Shown: piece after piece, positions 33,249 to 46,743 of the stretch
Position numbering within the stretch: the first letter of the stretch is position 1
How the letters are laid out: each line of letters opens with the position of its first letter
Origin: Karstenula rhodostoma CBS 690.94
Lineage: Eukaryota; Ascomycota; Dothideomycetes; Pleosporales; Didymosphaeriaceae
Direction: 5' to 3'
Assembly: GCA_010093485.1 (NCBI GenBank)
Contig: MU001493.1
Location: 2,220,937-2,284,936, forward strand
DNA: 64,000 nt
Translations under genes and position numbers: made by a program
Notes under the pieces: model-generated
Database searches by the model: none
What the model was told of the DNA's origin: nothing
Seen by the model: the letters and a program-made list of their open reading frames with translations, nothing else

Positions 33249-36200
33249 TCAGATTCTCCCGCCCAGCTCACCTCCAACACCCCCACTAACCTCAACTACA
33301 TTCCCATACCCCTCCAACGGATACTCCGCCATCTCAACCTCATTCAAATGGCTCCTCGTCCGCATGCTACTCCTCGCACTCCCACCCACCATACTCTGCC
33401 TCATCAGCGCGCTCCTCCGCTGATCCATCCTCGGCACCGCGGCAGGAACATGCTTGAAGCTGCTTGCATGCTCGTAGCCATAGCTGTACTGCACGGGCTG
33501 CTTCCCGATTGCAATGGCGGAGCTCGCTGGTGAAGAGTTCGATGCTTGTGTCCGCGTATATGTGCGTGGCGGAAGGGGTATTTGCGAGGCATTATTGAGA
33601 TTCGCGTCTTTGGTGGAGGCGTCGGAGTTGGGGTAAGATATCCACTCAGGTGTGACCGGGCCCCATGAGTCTTCGCGATAGAAGGCGTCCGCGGGGCCGG
33701 CGGGCTCATCGATGTAGATTGAAGAGAACGACGTGGCGGCCGAGAATTGGCGTGCGAGTGGAGGCCGGGGGTGTTGCATTTTCTCGAGCTGGGGGTCGAT
33801 GACGTTGCTTGAGGCGGTATCGGTGTGTTGGGGCTGGCGGGACTTGCGCTTGAGGGAAAGCATGCGGCCGGGATGCTTCGGCGGGGGAGGAATGCGCTTC
33901 TCGAGACCGAGCATCTCGTAGCAGGCTTTGCCGACCCAGAGCATCTGCTCGTGTTCGCGGAGGTAGCGCTCGCCGCCGAAGGACTTTTGCACGATTGTGC
34001 GGGCCATCATTCCGAGTTTGCGGCGCTGCTCCGTCTTCTCGTACATGCGGCGGGTGATGATCTCCACATCCTGGGGTGTTGGCTTGTGTGGAAGAATTGG
34101 AGCCGGTTGGTCTGGGGAGTCCTCTGCATATTGCGCCCATTCATCGAGCATAGCAAGAAGATTGATTTGCGCGCGCGCAAGTCCGTAAGCATCGTTCGGT
34201 GCAACGACTTCGCTGTAGCGCTTGCCGTCATCGGGATCAGTGAGCACACGCAGCGAAGCACCGACATCTGTGCAGACAACAGGTGCGCCAGTCAGTGCAG
34301 CTTCGCCGAGAGCCAGAGGCAGACCTTCAGAGACGGACGAGTTGAGAAAGAGCCAACTATTGGCTAGGACCATGGCAGGGTCTGCAGTTCCTCGGAGAGT
34401 ACAGCTCTCCCCCAGACCTTTGCAAGCAAGGATTTCTTGACACTCCGATGAGTAGACGGGAGATTTGTTCAGCGCCCCGTAGATGTCGAGCTTGTAGTCT
34501 TTGAAGCCCCACTCGTTGGAGATGATGTCGGCGGCGAGTAAAGCGTTCTTGATGTCTTTTGCAAACCACACGTGGGAGAGCATGGTAACAGTGGGTGATT
34601 TCGTCTTGATCTCGGTTACAGGAGCAAACTTTGTCATGTCGGGTATGCCGTTCACAATCGGATCGACCTTCCGTCGGAAGACGTTTCGGTGAGTCAGTTG
34701 GCCCTTGGAAGAGCCGATCTCAACCTCCCACCCAGGATTGAAGAAGTCTAGACAGATTAACAGACAGCCTGGGTCCCCACGAAGCAGAACTTACCTGCAC
34801 ACGGGAGAATCTGATCAGCGTGATGCAGAATCAGACACGATGTCAACTTCATCAAGCCAAGCAGGGAGTTTCGAATGAAAGGCGGCAAGGTGCACATGGC
34901 AGAAGAGAGGTAGAGGTTTGTTTCACGCCAGGATATGGCATGATCCCAGATTTGAAGGGTACAATTCCGCTTCAGCTTGCAAACAATTCCGTAAGATGCG
35001 GAGACGCTGTGATGCGAAGCCTGGAATACGCTCGGAATTTTCTCGGGAATGGGAATAGAGAAGATGAAAAGATCTGGAACGGTCAGCACAAAGTCTTCAA
35101 AATGGTGACAAAAGGAGGCTCACATCTGAACCACAGCTCTAGGGCAATATCGAGATGCCCAAGCGTAGGCAGCTCGGTGCGAAACCACTCAGAGGGTGGC
35201 TGCGCGTTCGGCATGTCGTCCGCCAACCACAGCTTTCTCCAAGTATCCTTAACAATCTCGCTTGTCCAGACCTCCTTCCAATGACGGGAATCTTCAAAGT
35301 AAGTATTGAGATTGACCAACGCTCGTGTGGCTTGCTTGACGTCCGCTGCGGTCATGTTGACTGATCGGGCTCCTCGGACGAGCGCAGTCAGCGTTGGAAT
35401 GAAGTTAACTTTGATGTCGTTGATCGTCGCATCCTTGACCAGATGATCAACTTCGCTGTCCAGCTTGTTCGTGAACATGCCGTGTGAGGGGTGGAGGAAG
35501 TCGAGACCCCAAAGTGGAATGATCTTCAAGGACTCGACATTCTCTTCTGTCTGGTGCTTCGGAAGACCAAAGTCGTTGGCAGATTCAACCACCATGTGCC
35601 ACTTGATGGTGCGAAGATTGTTGATCAGGTCGCGACGGCATGCAGACACGCCACCACCCTCATTAGGCCAGGTACCCGTGTCTACCGCAATGACGTGAAG
35701 GTTGTTCTCTGTGTCTCGCTGGAGTGTTTTCGTTCGCGTGAAGATGACAGCATCGCCGCCCTGTCCAAAGCTGAATAGATCACTCATTCGAATAGCGAGT
35801 GGGGTCCAGGCACTGATGTCGCTAGTGAGATCCGCACTTGCCATGATTGCATCGGCATGAAGTGCTAGGTAGTCTTCGGCTGTCGTGAGGCTTCCACGGT
35901 CACGCCGGCGCCAGTAAGGTCGTAAAAGCGCCGCCTTGCGGACAAGCTCTTCATCCACAAAGCGAACAACCACGCCGTCGAGGTCAAGTCGCTTCTTCCA
36001 CGCTTTCCAGAGCTGCGAACGTGCTCGGGAAGTAGATATCTCTTGTTGCTTGATGTTGGTTCGAAAGAAGCGGCTCATAAAGCTTGACGTCGGGACCTTG
36101 AAGTCCAAGAGCGGGTTTTCGTCCATGAAGTTGCATCGCGTAGGCTTCTTCAGGACGCCTAACCAATCGTGGCGTATCATGTCGGGTGTGTCTACAGTCT

Positions 36201-39200
36201 CGCCATTGAGCTTCGTCGAGATGACTGGGTGAAACTTGTGATCGTACAACCAGGAGCACTCGTAAACGTCGGCCCCCTGCACAAAAGTCGCTTCGTGAAC
36301 ACGGGGTGTCGGAATCCATCGCTCCATCTTCTCTGCATGGCGTATCGGAGGCGCACACCAACTGACATTCACGGACATGTGTGGGAGGACGAATTCTGCT
36401 CTGAGCAACTCGTCATCGTACTTCGCATTCTTCCGGTAATGGTACTTGAAGCGGACCAAGTTACCATGTTGCATATAGCTTCCGGACTCGATATGGCCCT
36501 TCGCATTATACTGCACTTTGGCACCTTCATCGCTACCCTGTAGGCAGTTTCGAGCAAGTGGTAGCCTGGTGCTGTGGAGCTTTGTGATCCTGCCGAACCG
36601 AGAAATTGGCCTTGTCGGGTACTCGTAGGTGAACTCATTGGTAACATTGCCATTCTTATACTCTTTGCGATTGGTGATACGCATGTCTTTGCCGTACTCC
36701 GATATACGTGTGTGGCCCCAAGCTAGCTCCTGTTTCAGAACGCCCTGATAGAAGACGAGCTTAAAACCATGGCCTTCCAGGGGATGTACGAATGCCGTTT
36801 CTGTTTCTCCATAGCTGCGAATGACAAGTCTGTCCTTTTTCTGTGAGACAAGGCTACCTTTCACTGTACTAGCAAGGTCGGAGATGTCTTTTCGATTGTG
36901 GTAGAGAAAGAATGGAAGTGCTATCGACATCGCCGCTCGACTATATATCCAGAGTCCTGTGAGTACGAAGGTTGCTGGCTTTGCAATGAACCTTGGTGTT
37001 CTGCCCAACGCGCAGTTCAACTCGCGTTGATACTCCGGGTCCGCCATGGTTGCCAGTACAAAGAACTTAATCCAAGTACCAATCAAATGATATACGTATT
37101 CAACGGGTGCTTTGAGTCGCGCGGTGTAATAGCTGAAAATCATGGTTGTGGAGCGGTTGAGGATGGGATGGTGAGCCTCTTGGATATCAGCAGTGATCTG
37201 CCGGTACTCCTTTTCGCTGAGCACTTGATAGCCGCGATTCCTGAAGTAGTTGTACTTGTGCACGGACAGAAATGCCCCGAGATCGTATCTTGCAAGTCGG
37301 GAGAATATTGTACAACCTTCTTCAGAGTCGACATTAGAGAGAATCCAGGACATCTCCGTGTTAGTGTATGGTCCGCGAGCTCCAAGACATCGCCGCAGAA
37401 ACATTCTTCGTATGTCGAGAGGCAGAACATCCCACTGCGTGTCAGGGTCGTACCCAAGACAAAGGTTACACAAGAGCTCTTTCCTGCACAAGGTCTCGAA
37501 CGCTATGGATTCAGGACCGTTCGTCTTGGAAGGCATTGAGCGTTTGCTGCATTCGGAGACGGCGTACGGTTCATCGCTTTCAGGCCGACATACAAGCATT
37601 GACTCGGTTATATCAGCCTGATGATGTGGGATACCAAACATGGTCTCAGCACACGCATGTAGCAGTGTCTCCGCGATTACACGAGAGTTGCTGCTGATGT
37701 TCATTTCCAGGGATGTGCTTCCTTTCGAGTCGGAAGCGACGAACAAGGTCAGACGCCCGTCCGAGTATTGCGAGATGGCTCGAAGATCGGTCTTGTCGTT
37801 CGTGACTGACTGCATAGGGACAATGAAAACTTTGATGAGTCCATTTTGCCATGCCAGTACGATCCTCTGGACAAGAAAAGGCATTGTAGGGTATGCCTGT
37901 AACGCCAGCCGCGAGAGTGACTCGTGAGTACACGATAGCAAGATGGCGGTAACCTGATCTCCAGGATGACCGTACGGCAGAACTCTGAAGCGATCTTCCT
38001 TTGGAGCTGCAAGAAGCTTGTCAGCAAACGCTTGGAGCTCGCTTTGACTCCATTCAGCATCCACACCAGTCCCATTGTAGGCATGAAACTTTTCTGCGCT
38101 TGACCAGTGAATACGATACCGAGACGGAAGGCCACGGATGTGCACGGAGTCAGACGAGTCGTTCGGAAGTTTCGGTCGACGTTGGAATCTTTGCAGCCTC
38201 TCGGCTATCCACATTCTGATGTCGAAGGCTTCTGGAAGGCCAAGTTTGGCTGTGTAGAAGGAGAGCAAAGCTGCAGTCCACGTCGATGCGGCTAGCGCAA
38301 TGACGTTGTTGTATTGAAAATCTGGGTGCACTTTTCTGAGAACGCTTCCGAGGATAAATCCAAAAATGACAGCGCACAGAAGAGGCATCAGGGCGTGTGG
38401 CCCGGAGAAGATCTTGTTGTACTGATACAGCAACAGCCCGCTGTATGCCCCCACGTATGCCAAAAAAATGATGGCGCCAAAGGGAGAGCTGTTAAATACC
38501 CAGACGAGTGCAATGCTCACCGCCAAGGCCCAAACGTGTACGCCAACGAAGTGATAGAGCGTGTTCCAGTAAAGATGCCGGCGGAATTTCATATCATCAG
38601 ATTTGGCCTTCCGTATGTCGGGAATGTTTTCGATTGACACTGGCGCCATTTGCTCCGATAGCTGATGCAAATGTTGGGCTTTATAGTCGAGAAGTACGGC
38701 ACCGATCAGGTAGTATGCTAGTCCAAAACCTACAGATAGACGAAGTGTATCGTTTCCCGATACAGACAAGCCATAATTTGGGACGCCGTTGAGGAGATCG
38801 AGCCAGCGATCCATAAGTGCGGTGAGGAAGTATAGGATTCCACAACCCACTTCATCGCCAGCATTCCGCCAGTGTATGAATGAGTTGTGAAGGCGTATGC
38901 CTTTCTGAGACTGTTGCATACTTTCCAGAGCGACCTGCGTCTCAAGATTCCAAGTGGAGCTGTAAGGAATAGGCCGTTTCGTGTCAGTGAGTCGACAATA
39001 CCAATCTAGTAGGAAGAGAGTGGACTCCCAGCACTCCGCGAGCTGTCTGACGAACACGTCCTCGGTAGGCCGGGTCCAGAAATGACGTTTCTTCTCCTTC
39101 ATCACAGCGTTGTATAGCTCCGTACGGCACAGTGCAAGGATAGCTGGCTCACTGAGACCATGGAACAACTCAGCTGGTTCCATCGGGATCTCGGAAGACG

Positions 39201-42200
39201 GCACGTGAGATGAAGATAGAGCCGTTGAATTCCGAGGTTCTTTGCTTAAACGCTTCACTAATACAACATCAGCACCTTTGCAGCGGCCGCTTTGTGGGGG
39301 ATACATACGAGTATGGCCGCCACCTGCTGGCGCCTGTCTTTTAGCGCTTGTCTGCACATACCAGTCCTTCACATCAGAATCATTGAGGGTCTTGATATTG
39401 TGGTACCATGTCACCCATTGCGTTGCGACATGCCGTGTACCCAGCAAGAGTAATAATACAAAGACAAACAGGATACAAGGATATATGATGATGTCGTATC
39501 CCTCGATCCAGATCGTCATGATTGGCGATATTATGAGTGTGGGGACCACAGCAATGATGACTCGACGACCGTTGAGAAATGAAGATCCTGGTATCTGATA
39601 CGTAGAGAGTACGGCCAATACTGAGAGATACGAAGTCAGACCGACCAAGTAGAAGAAGTATATTGCCCCAAGCCGAGGGCTATCGACAGCGGATATGACG
39701 ATGAATCCGACGAGACTTGCAGCAAGGGTGAAAGCAAGGCCACCGATCAGACGGGTCAAGACGAACATATTCGCGGCAGAGAAGGCCATGGAGATGAGGT
39801 AATAGGTGCCACCGATCGAGATCCACGTTCCAATGGCCCCCGACAGTAACAGCGAAGTCATCAGAGCGTACGTAGCATATTTGGATTCTTCCGGAAGCAT
39901 CTTGGCACTGAGGTAAAGTCCGTGTCCCGTCGTCGACAAGAGTAGAATGTCTATAACAATTAGCTGGTGTGAAAAAAGAGGTTCAGTATTAATCCCACCT
40001 ACGAGCGCCGGAATGGCGAATACACTGAGGAATGTGAAGCGACGGTAGCCTGGCATGACTGAGGCTTTCTGATCCGGATCTATGTCTGTTTGAGCCGCAG
40101 CGTATGCAGAAGCGAAGGATGGCGCATTGAAAATCCACATCGGAGGCTGGTGCCCAGGTTCGTTGTAGTAGTCTCGATGCTTCTTGGAGAGCAATATGCC
40201 GATATCGCTTGGCTTGATGTCGAAATAAGCCTCGCACCGGGACCCCAAAGCAAAGAGCTCTGCAAATGCGGCACTTTGGTCAGGGTATTGGTTGAACAAA
40301 GGGTTGCGATCCGAAACCTCAATGTAAACTTCTTCGAATCCGGCTTTCCTAGCTGCGCAGAAGATACAGAACAAAACGAAGTCCGTTACGGAATCGACGT
40401 CTGCCCGAGCCGTCAACTTTTCGATTGCGGCTGTGATGGTGTCGAGACCTTTGTGGTCGCGCCACCATAAAGCGTTGCGGAAGTTCAAGTCGATGTGTCG
40501 AAAGAGCGACAAGGCCTCGGCACGGTCGAGGCAGGGCAGGCGACAAAGCCGGTACCATTTGATCCGAGCATGGACAAGTTGCTCTTCTGTTATCGTCTCA
40601 CTGATATAATCCATGTTGCTAAGCTTTTTCAGTTGCTGGTACGTCGGGACATCGATGAGCAGTTCCTGGCAGTGGTTACGTATTGACGAAAGTAACGGAC
40701 ACGACTCGTCCCATTCTGTATGCTGAAGGTGCTGCATATAAAGAAGAAGATCCGAAGACGACAAAAGGGACAGATCCTGTCCTATTCGATGCGGAAGTTT
40801 CTTGAGTTGGCCAGAGACACTCTCGTGCTCGCTCAGCCCGTACTCCAAGAGGAAGCACTGGTATCTTGTAAAGCTCGACTTGCTCAAGTAGGTGTGTAAC
40901 AACGCGCCTGTAATATCCTGCACCGACTTTGACAAGTATATGACCTGAGTGAAGGTTCTTTGCTCAGCTTCCCATACTGCCCAAAACTGGCTCCCTGATG
41001 GGGTATGAAAACCGGAGTCGAGGCCAGTGAACACTCGCAACTGATGATAGTCGTCGGCTTCATCGTTTGTCTGCAAAAGAGCGTTTGCGAAAGTGGAAAG
41101 GTTGTCCCGGGCGGTCGGGACCAAGTCGACGTAACGACTTGCTGAAGTGCTGTAACTGAGAATCTGCTGTGCGACTTCATGCAGCTTTTTCGCGGGCAGT
41201 TTGCTCAGCAGATTGAGCTTTCGTAGGCGCTGTTGTGACCGAAGAACATGATCGAAATCAGTTTGAGTAGCGTCGAAACCAATCGGAAAGCACCCTAGAG
41301 ATCCGTAGAGAGAGCCATTGGAAGAGCACGACAATGGGTTGGCGACACGTTTCTCCACAGCAGTGCGCCAGTTCAATCCCGTCGACACAGGAGACATCGG
41401 TTCCAAAGAGAGAAGAGCCCCGTTTTCGTCAACCTCTGGAAACTGGACAGTAAGGGTCGAAGAGCTCGAGTTGTCTTCACCTTCGGATTCGTCGAAAATG
41501 TCTAAGCCGGATATCGTGGTTCCCAGAAGCGGGAATATCGGCTGTAGAGGAAGGTAGTCATCAACAATGCTCGAGAATTCAGACGAAAGCTGTTATTGTT
41601 AGTACAACAGCTCCTCAAGTCCATATCGAGGTGCAACTCACAACACGAGTGGTCCGAAACTTCTCGTGCACGTCCATAACTCTCCGATCTTTGAGCCATT
41701 GGAACGCAGCCAACGGTTCGTCGCAAGAGCGCACCTCGGAAATGTCCGTCAGCGCGCAACGTCGGGCAAAGTAAGGAATCGCCCCATGATAGCTACACCA
41801 CATGTGCGCTCTCCTCGTGACAGCGTGCGATAAATCGGCGTCGTCGTCAATGGTGTCCCACATCATCGTGAGAAAAGGTCTCAAGCATGCCTGCGACACA
41901 AATGCCTTGGTAGTCGTCTTCATCTTGTCCATCGCAAAGTAGTCTCTTCGTTCCCCGTTCCCCATTATTGTACCATTTCTGACTACCATGCCAGCAAAAA
42001 GCTTGAAGTTGAGCTTTTCGACATCGCTCAAGAAGTCAGGCCCAGCAACTTCGAGGTACACGTCCAGGCCATAGGCACGGAAGAGTTTGGCGAGGGCATT
42101 GAGCATGCGAATACAGGTTCGTTCTCTCCAGCCGGCAACCAGGACGCCCGTGCAATACCTCCGTTGGTTGGGCCGCCGTATAGCGTCGCTAAGGAACAGA

Positions 42201-42756
42201 GAGACAAGATGTATCGCCTTTAACATGTCTATTTCATTGTCCTTGGCGACAAATGGAAGAACCTGGAACAAGTCTAGCCGAGCAATGATGTGTGAACCCA
42301 GAGCAATGCCCTCGTCGCCGAGTGCCTCTAGGACACCCGGTTGCCCCAGGTCGAGGACTACCATGTCCCATGACTCCAGTATATGTATCTCCTCCTGTGC
42401 AACAGGTACACTGAGCAGGCCGAGGTATACACCGAACGAAGACGGTTTAGCAGGAAGAGGCTGCTTCGGCAGGATGCAATGCGCAGTGTGGGACAGCACC
42501 AGTAGCCGTTCTTGGACCGACTGCGGCAGAAGGTCTTCTTCGGAGTCATGCTGCGTCAATTTGGTCAGCTTTGTGGTTGTCTGAAGACACTGGTACCCAC
42601 CTGGAGGAGTTTCTTGATGCTATCGTAAGAGGCCCAAACGAGTGCAATGATTCCGACTAAAGCGCTCGCAGCGAGTATGGAAACCAGGGTCCACTCCCAC
42701 CACTCGTGCACCTCTGCACCAGACTTGAAAGCAGTGATGCCGAGTATGTTTGGCAT
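33249..42756 (-). CDS. gtb3: Gtb3-type giant glycosyltransferase (GT4) with many membrane helices
   Basis: Proposed polymerase and exporter of galactosaminogalactan. Exons 42601-42756, 41642-42550, 35124-41589, 34795-35073, 33249-34747; every junction keeps frame, giving 3102 aa. Residues 20-45 form an N-terminal helix (LVSILAASALVGIIALVWAS). A soluble region follows, then a bank of helices around 40100-39380 (e.g. 'LIVIDILLLSTTGHGLYL', 'IIIYPCILFVFVLLLLL'), and a second bank around 38720-38220 ('VHVWALAVSIALVWVF', 'LMPLLCAVIFGFILG'). The C-terminal 780 residues are a PelF/DUF3492-like GT4 enzyme: 'AVDTGTWPNEGGGVSACRRDL' near residue 2320, 'NGIPDMTKFAPV' near 2635, and the E-x7-E motif in 'SEGLPLALGEAALTGAPVVCTDVGAS' near 2750. 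It is divergent from agd3. The tail is Ser/Pro-rich and disordered. The name rests on this architecture plus the neighbours, not on a database search. Confidence 0.88.
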
Positions 42757-44394
42757 GTTCCTATATCATACAGACGCTCGTGGGACACGAATTCTGGCGG
42801 TTGCCACGCCCGAGCGAAGTCAGCCCCAAGGCTTGGTCCGAAACGTGGGCCACACGGGAGTAGAACTAGGATAGTTTTGTGATAAGATACGAAAGCATGG
42901 CAATTAGAGAGAGCAACAATGTTTCATGCTAAACGATCCTGGTGGACTGGTGGATAACTGAGCAAAATTTATCGGAGAGAAATTCGCTACCGTAGTAGCT
43001 CTCTATAGATCGGTGGCATATAAACACCGGCATTGTGGTTAGCCGTTCATGAACCGGGTTGATGCACAGAGACAAAAAGTGTGCTAGCAGTCATGCGTCT
43101 AGTTCTCGTCCAGCAGCAACGTCAGCTAAACGCACCTCCGCGTGCTACCGTATGTCTCGCACCGAACAGACAGGGTATGCAGCGACGAAGAATTGCCATC
43201 CTTCGAGAAGCTCGAGAGGCCAAGCTTGGCTGCCGTATCAGGCAGTGAGAGACGGACATGGAGCGATTCTTGCGCAGCCGCAGCCTTTCGGCCGGGCCCT
43301 AACAGACGGAGACTGGTCATGTTCGGTATCCAAGCCGTGAGAGTGGCCAACTGCAATCTATCGTCGGCGGCCGGCTTTGTGTGTGTGGGGCAGGGCGGTA
43401 GTATAAGGAGGACGGTGAAGACGTGCAGTCACGACGCGCGGAAGCGTGGCGCCAGAGACGAGCGGGCCCGTGCACCGAGGCTGAACAAGGGCAGGGGCGA
43501 TCCGCTAGCGCATGGCCCGTGCACAGTGCTGCTCTAACTAGCGCGGGAGCCGACCCCATGCCTTTAGCCTAACCACCTTCTCCATATGCACTTAATATCC
43601 TACCAATGTCTCCAGGTTACACAAGGCGTTTGCTCGACATGAACGACAGGGACGTATACGACCTGCCGAATTGCCAAACGATGAGCTTGCGCGGCGGCCG
43701 GCCATACGACTTCTTCGGTAGGAGACGCGTCGCCTCCAATACTCCTTCACCCCTGCAAGAGCCGACGGCACTCCAGCCCTTGCGGAACTCTGCAGTCGAC
43801 ATGCTACCGGCGGTACTCTCTGTCTAGGAAAGTCGGTACTCTCCGCGAGGATTTTCAGCAGCCTGCCTCGGACGATGGCACGTTCCCGGTAGTCCACCTG
43901 CACCTTCTACCGGCGTGCATGCCCAGTGCAATGCTTTGCTGTCACGTTTTTTATACGGTGATAGTACCTAAAGAGCGCCTCCACCACACGTGGTGCAGAT
44001 TCTGCCACCTCGTGTCCCTACCTGAATTGGCCTTCTGCTAAGAACCCTGTCCAATTATATCTCTCAACGCCAACAGGTTTCCCGCACACGCTACCCACCG
44101 TAAACAGTGTAGCTTTGGGGTTGCAGTGCACACTGCCAGGCGCGTATCGAGAGCTCACCATGCCGCGTCATAGATCCAGGCCAGTTCTGCAACGGGAAAC
44201 GGCACCCAAGTGAGCATTGCGAATCGATAGTTCTGGCTTGTGCGTATATGCTTCCCTATGCTCATCTAGAACAGTGGCCTGGCCATTGTCCAGTAGACAC
44301 CGTGGTTCTTCCGCCGAGCCTAGATTTATTAATACGACAAGGAGCCCCAGAGTTTTGTATCTTCACGCTGTTGCTCTTCGACACTGCTCATGCA
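42757..44394. promoter_or_regulatory. Shared divergent region between gtb3 and agd3
   Basis: 1.6 kb with no supported gene; the frame at 43606-43827 has no domain. Its position suggests coordinated control of the polymerase and deacetylase genes, but I see no clear operator. Confidence 0.45.
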
Positions 44395-46743
44395 ATGACG
44401 CCATCATTCTTTGCGTCGTTGGTTCTCTTTACGTTTGCTCTCTTCTCCGAGGGCACGTTCGCGCAGCAGAATGGAACAGCCCCCGATGACGGGTCACCAG
44501 CGGCTATTTCAGCTGCGACTGTCTCTAGCACCATCCTTGTCCTGGCACGAGACGACATATCTGCACAAAACGGTGCTACCGCGGGCCTCCAAGGCTATGG
44601 GATTCCGTTCCAGATAATTACTGTTCCTCAGGCCGGAATCAGCAGTCTGCCGATCCTCAATGCATCCGCTACCCACGGAAACTACGGCGGTATCGTTGTA
44701 GTCAGCGAGGTTGGTTACAACTACGATGATCAGTACTACAGTGCTCTCTCAAGAGCACAATGGAACCAGCTTTGGAACTATCAAACCAGCTTCGGTGTGC
44801 GCATGGTGCGCCTTGACGTCTTCCCTACAAGCGATTTCGGGGTTGTTAGTCTTGGTGGCAATGTTCAGGATGAGCCAGTCGCCTTCACCAACGTCACTGG
44901 TTTCTCTACTGCAGGCTTGAAATCGTGAGTAACCCCACGAGCTAACCTCGGATAACCACGTTGGTCTTGTCCGAACCTTGCCGATGCCAACACCCCCAAT
45001 AATCGAACCTGCAGTGTGACTAACGGACTGATCAGGGGCGCGAATGTCACAATTGCAGGCATCTTCCACAACCCAGCACGAATCACCAACTCTTCAATCG
45101 CTTGGGAGTTCGCCAAGTTTGACAACTCCGGCACCGCTGGTGTTATCAACCAGATTGGCACACGGCAGCAGATGGCATGGTTCCTACCATTTGCGCTGGA
45201 TTGGGCTCCGTCTTCGAACTACCTGCAACATGCGTGGATCAACTGGGTCACAAGAGGTCTCTATGTTGGCTTCCGCAGGCTATATTTCAGCACGCAGGTG
45301 GACGACATGTTTCTGGAGACCCCGCTGTACACACCATCTGGCCAGTCATACCGCTGCAAACCCGACGATCTTAATGCACATGTGGATTGGCAAACAACGC
45401 TCAATGCAAAGATGCCGAAAGGCTCCGAATATTTTGTCGAAATCGGGCATAACGGAAATGGGGTCATTGAGGCGGCAACGGACACTTCCGAAGGCGAGCG
45501 CACTTGCAGCCCGAATACCGCTATCGAATATGCCGATCAGATCGATGGACCTCCCGATTACACCAAGCCACCTGGTACGGGCAAGGACATATGGCCACAA
45601 ACTCCGACAAAGTATACGTGGTCTCTCGAGTGCAACGAAATCGATGAACTTTTGAATTGGTTTGCAGATGAATCGAACCGCGACGCTTTCGCTCATATCT
45701 CGCACACCTTGTAAGCCCTACATCCGAGTCACTTGATATTATCTAACCTCCACAGTACCCACGAGGATCTCACTAACGCTACATACGCGGATACATCCAA
45801 AGAAATCTCTTTCAACCAGGCCTGGCTGAAACAGGTCGGAATTGATGCTGCTGCGCGCTTCAGTCCCAAGGGTATCATTCCGCCTGCCATCACTGGCTTG
45901 CACAACGCGGACGCTCTTCAGGCGTGGAAGGATAACGGTATCGTCAACGTCGTTGGCGACAACACAAGACCATTGCTACTGAACACCGTAAACCGCTTCT
46001 GGCCTCTGAACACCACAGTGGCTAACAATGGCTATGCCGGCATAAATGTCATGCCGCGATGGGCCACAGTCATTTACTACAACTGCGATCTTCCAGCCTG
46101 CACTCTACAGGAGTGGATCAACACCTCTGGGGGGAAGGGCACTTTCAATGATCTGCTGGCTAACGCACGCGACACGGCCGTACGCAACCTCTTCGGCCTG
46201 CACTGGGACGCGTAAGTCCATCCTCACTCTTAGTCTCCTCTTCTAATTGAGGTGACAGCTACATGTTCCACCAAGCGAATCTCCGTGTCAACGACGTCCC
46301 CGAAACCACCGTTAACGGAAAAAAGGGCCAGTACTCCCTCCTCATGACCTGGGTGGAAACCGTCTCCACCGAGATCATGCGTCTGTAAGGTGTTTCCTTC
46401 CCATTTCACCTCACCTACTAACCACTATAGCACAACCTGGCCCTTCAAGACTCTGAAACATGACGACCTCGCCACAACCTTCCTTGCCCGCCAAGCCCGT
46501 GATCAGTGCCGCCCCAGCCTCACCTGGCAAACCAGCGCAGACGGCAAGGGCATCGAAAGCGTGACAGTTTACACAGCGGGCGGAAACCAGTGCGGTACCA
46601 CAATCCCGGTCACTTTCCCGGTTACGCCGGCGCAGTCGACGGGCGCGACGAAGGAGCAGATCGGCACCGATCCTCTGACGTACTGGGTCACCATGAGCGG
46701 CGCGAGTAGGACGTATACGTTTAGTAAGGCACTGCCTTTGTAG
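44395..46743 (+). CDS. agd3: Agd3-type secreted polysaccharide deacetylase (CE18)
   Basis: In Aspergillus fumigatus Agd3 removes acetyl groups from GalNAc in galactosaminogalactan, making the polymer cationic and adhesive. Exons 44395-44924, 45015-45710, 45756-46211, 46259-46384, 46431-46743; 706 aa. ATG 44395 was chosen because it starts a signal peptide (MTPSFFASLVLFTFALFSEGTFAQ); the frame is open 49 codons further upstream. Deacetylase features: 'LYFSTQVDDMFLETPLY' with Asp273-Asp274, and after splicing 'AHISHTFTHEDL' with His404, His407 and His411, the usual metal and catalytic pattern. Other segments are 'EIGHNGNG', 'PPAITGLHNADALQAWKDNGI', 'NVVGDNTRPLL'. Many N-x-S/T sites fit secretion. 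Donors are GTGAGT, GTAAGC, GTAAGT and GTAAGG. Confidence 0.92.

Noticed and set aside
34820..35284. Plus-strand frame of 154 codons
   Set aside because: Lies over exons 3 to 5 and introns of gtb3, whose splicing restores conserved GT4 sequence.
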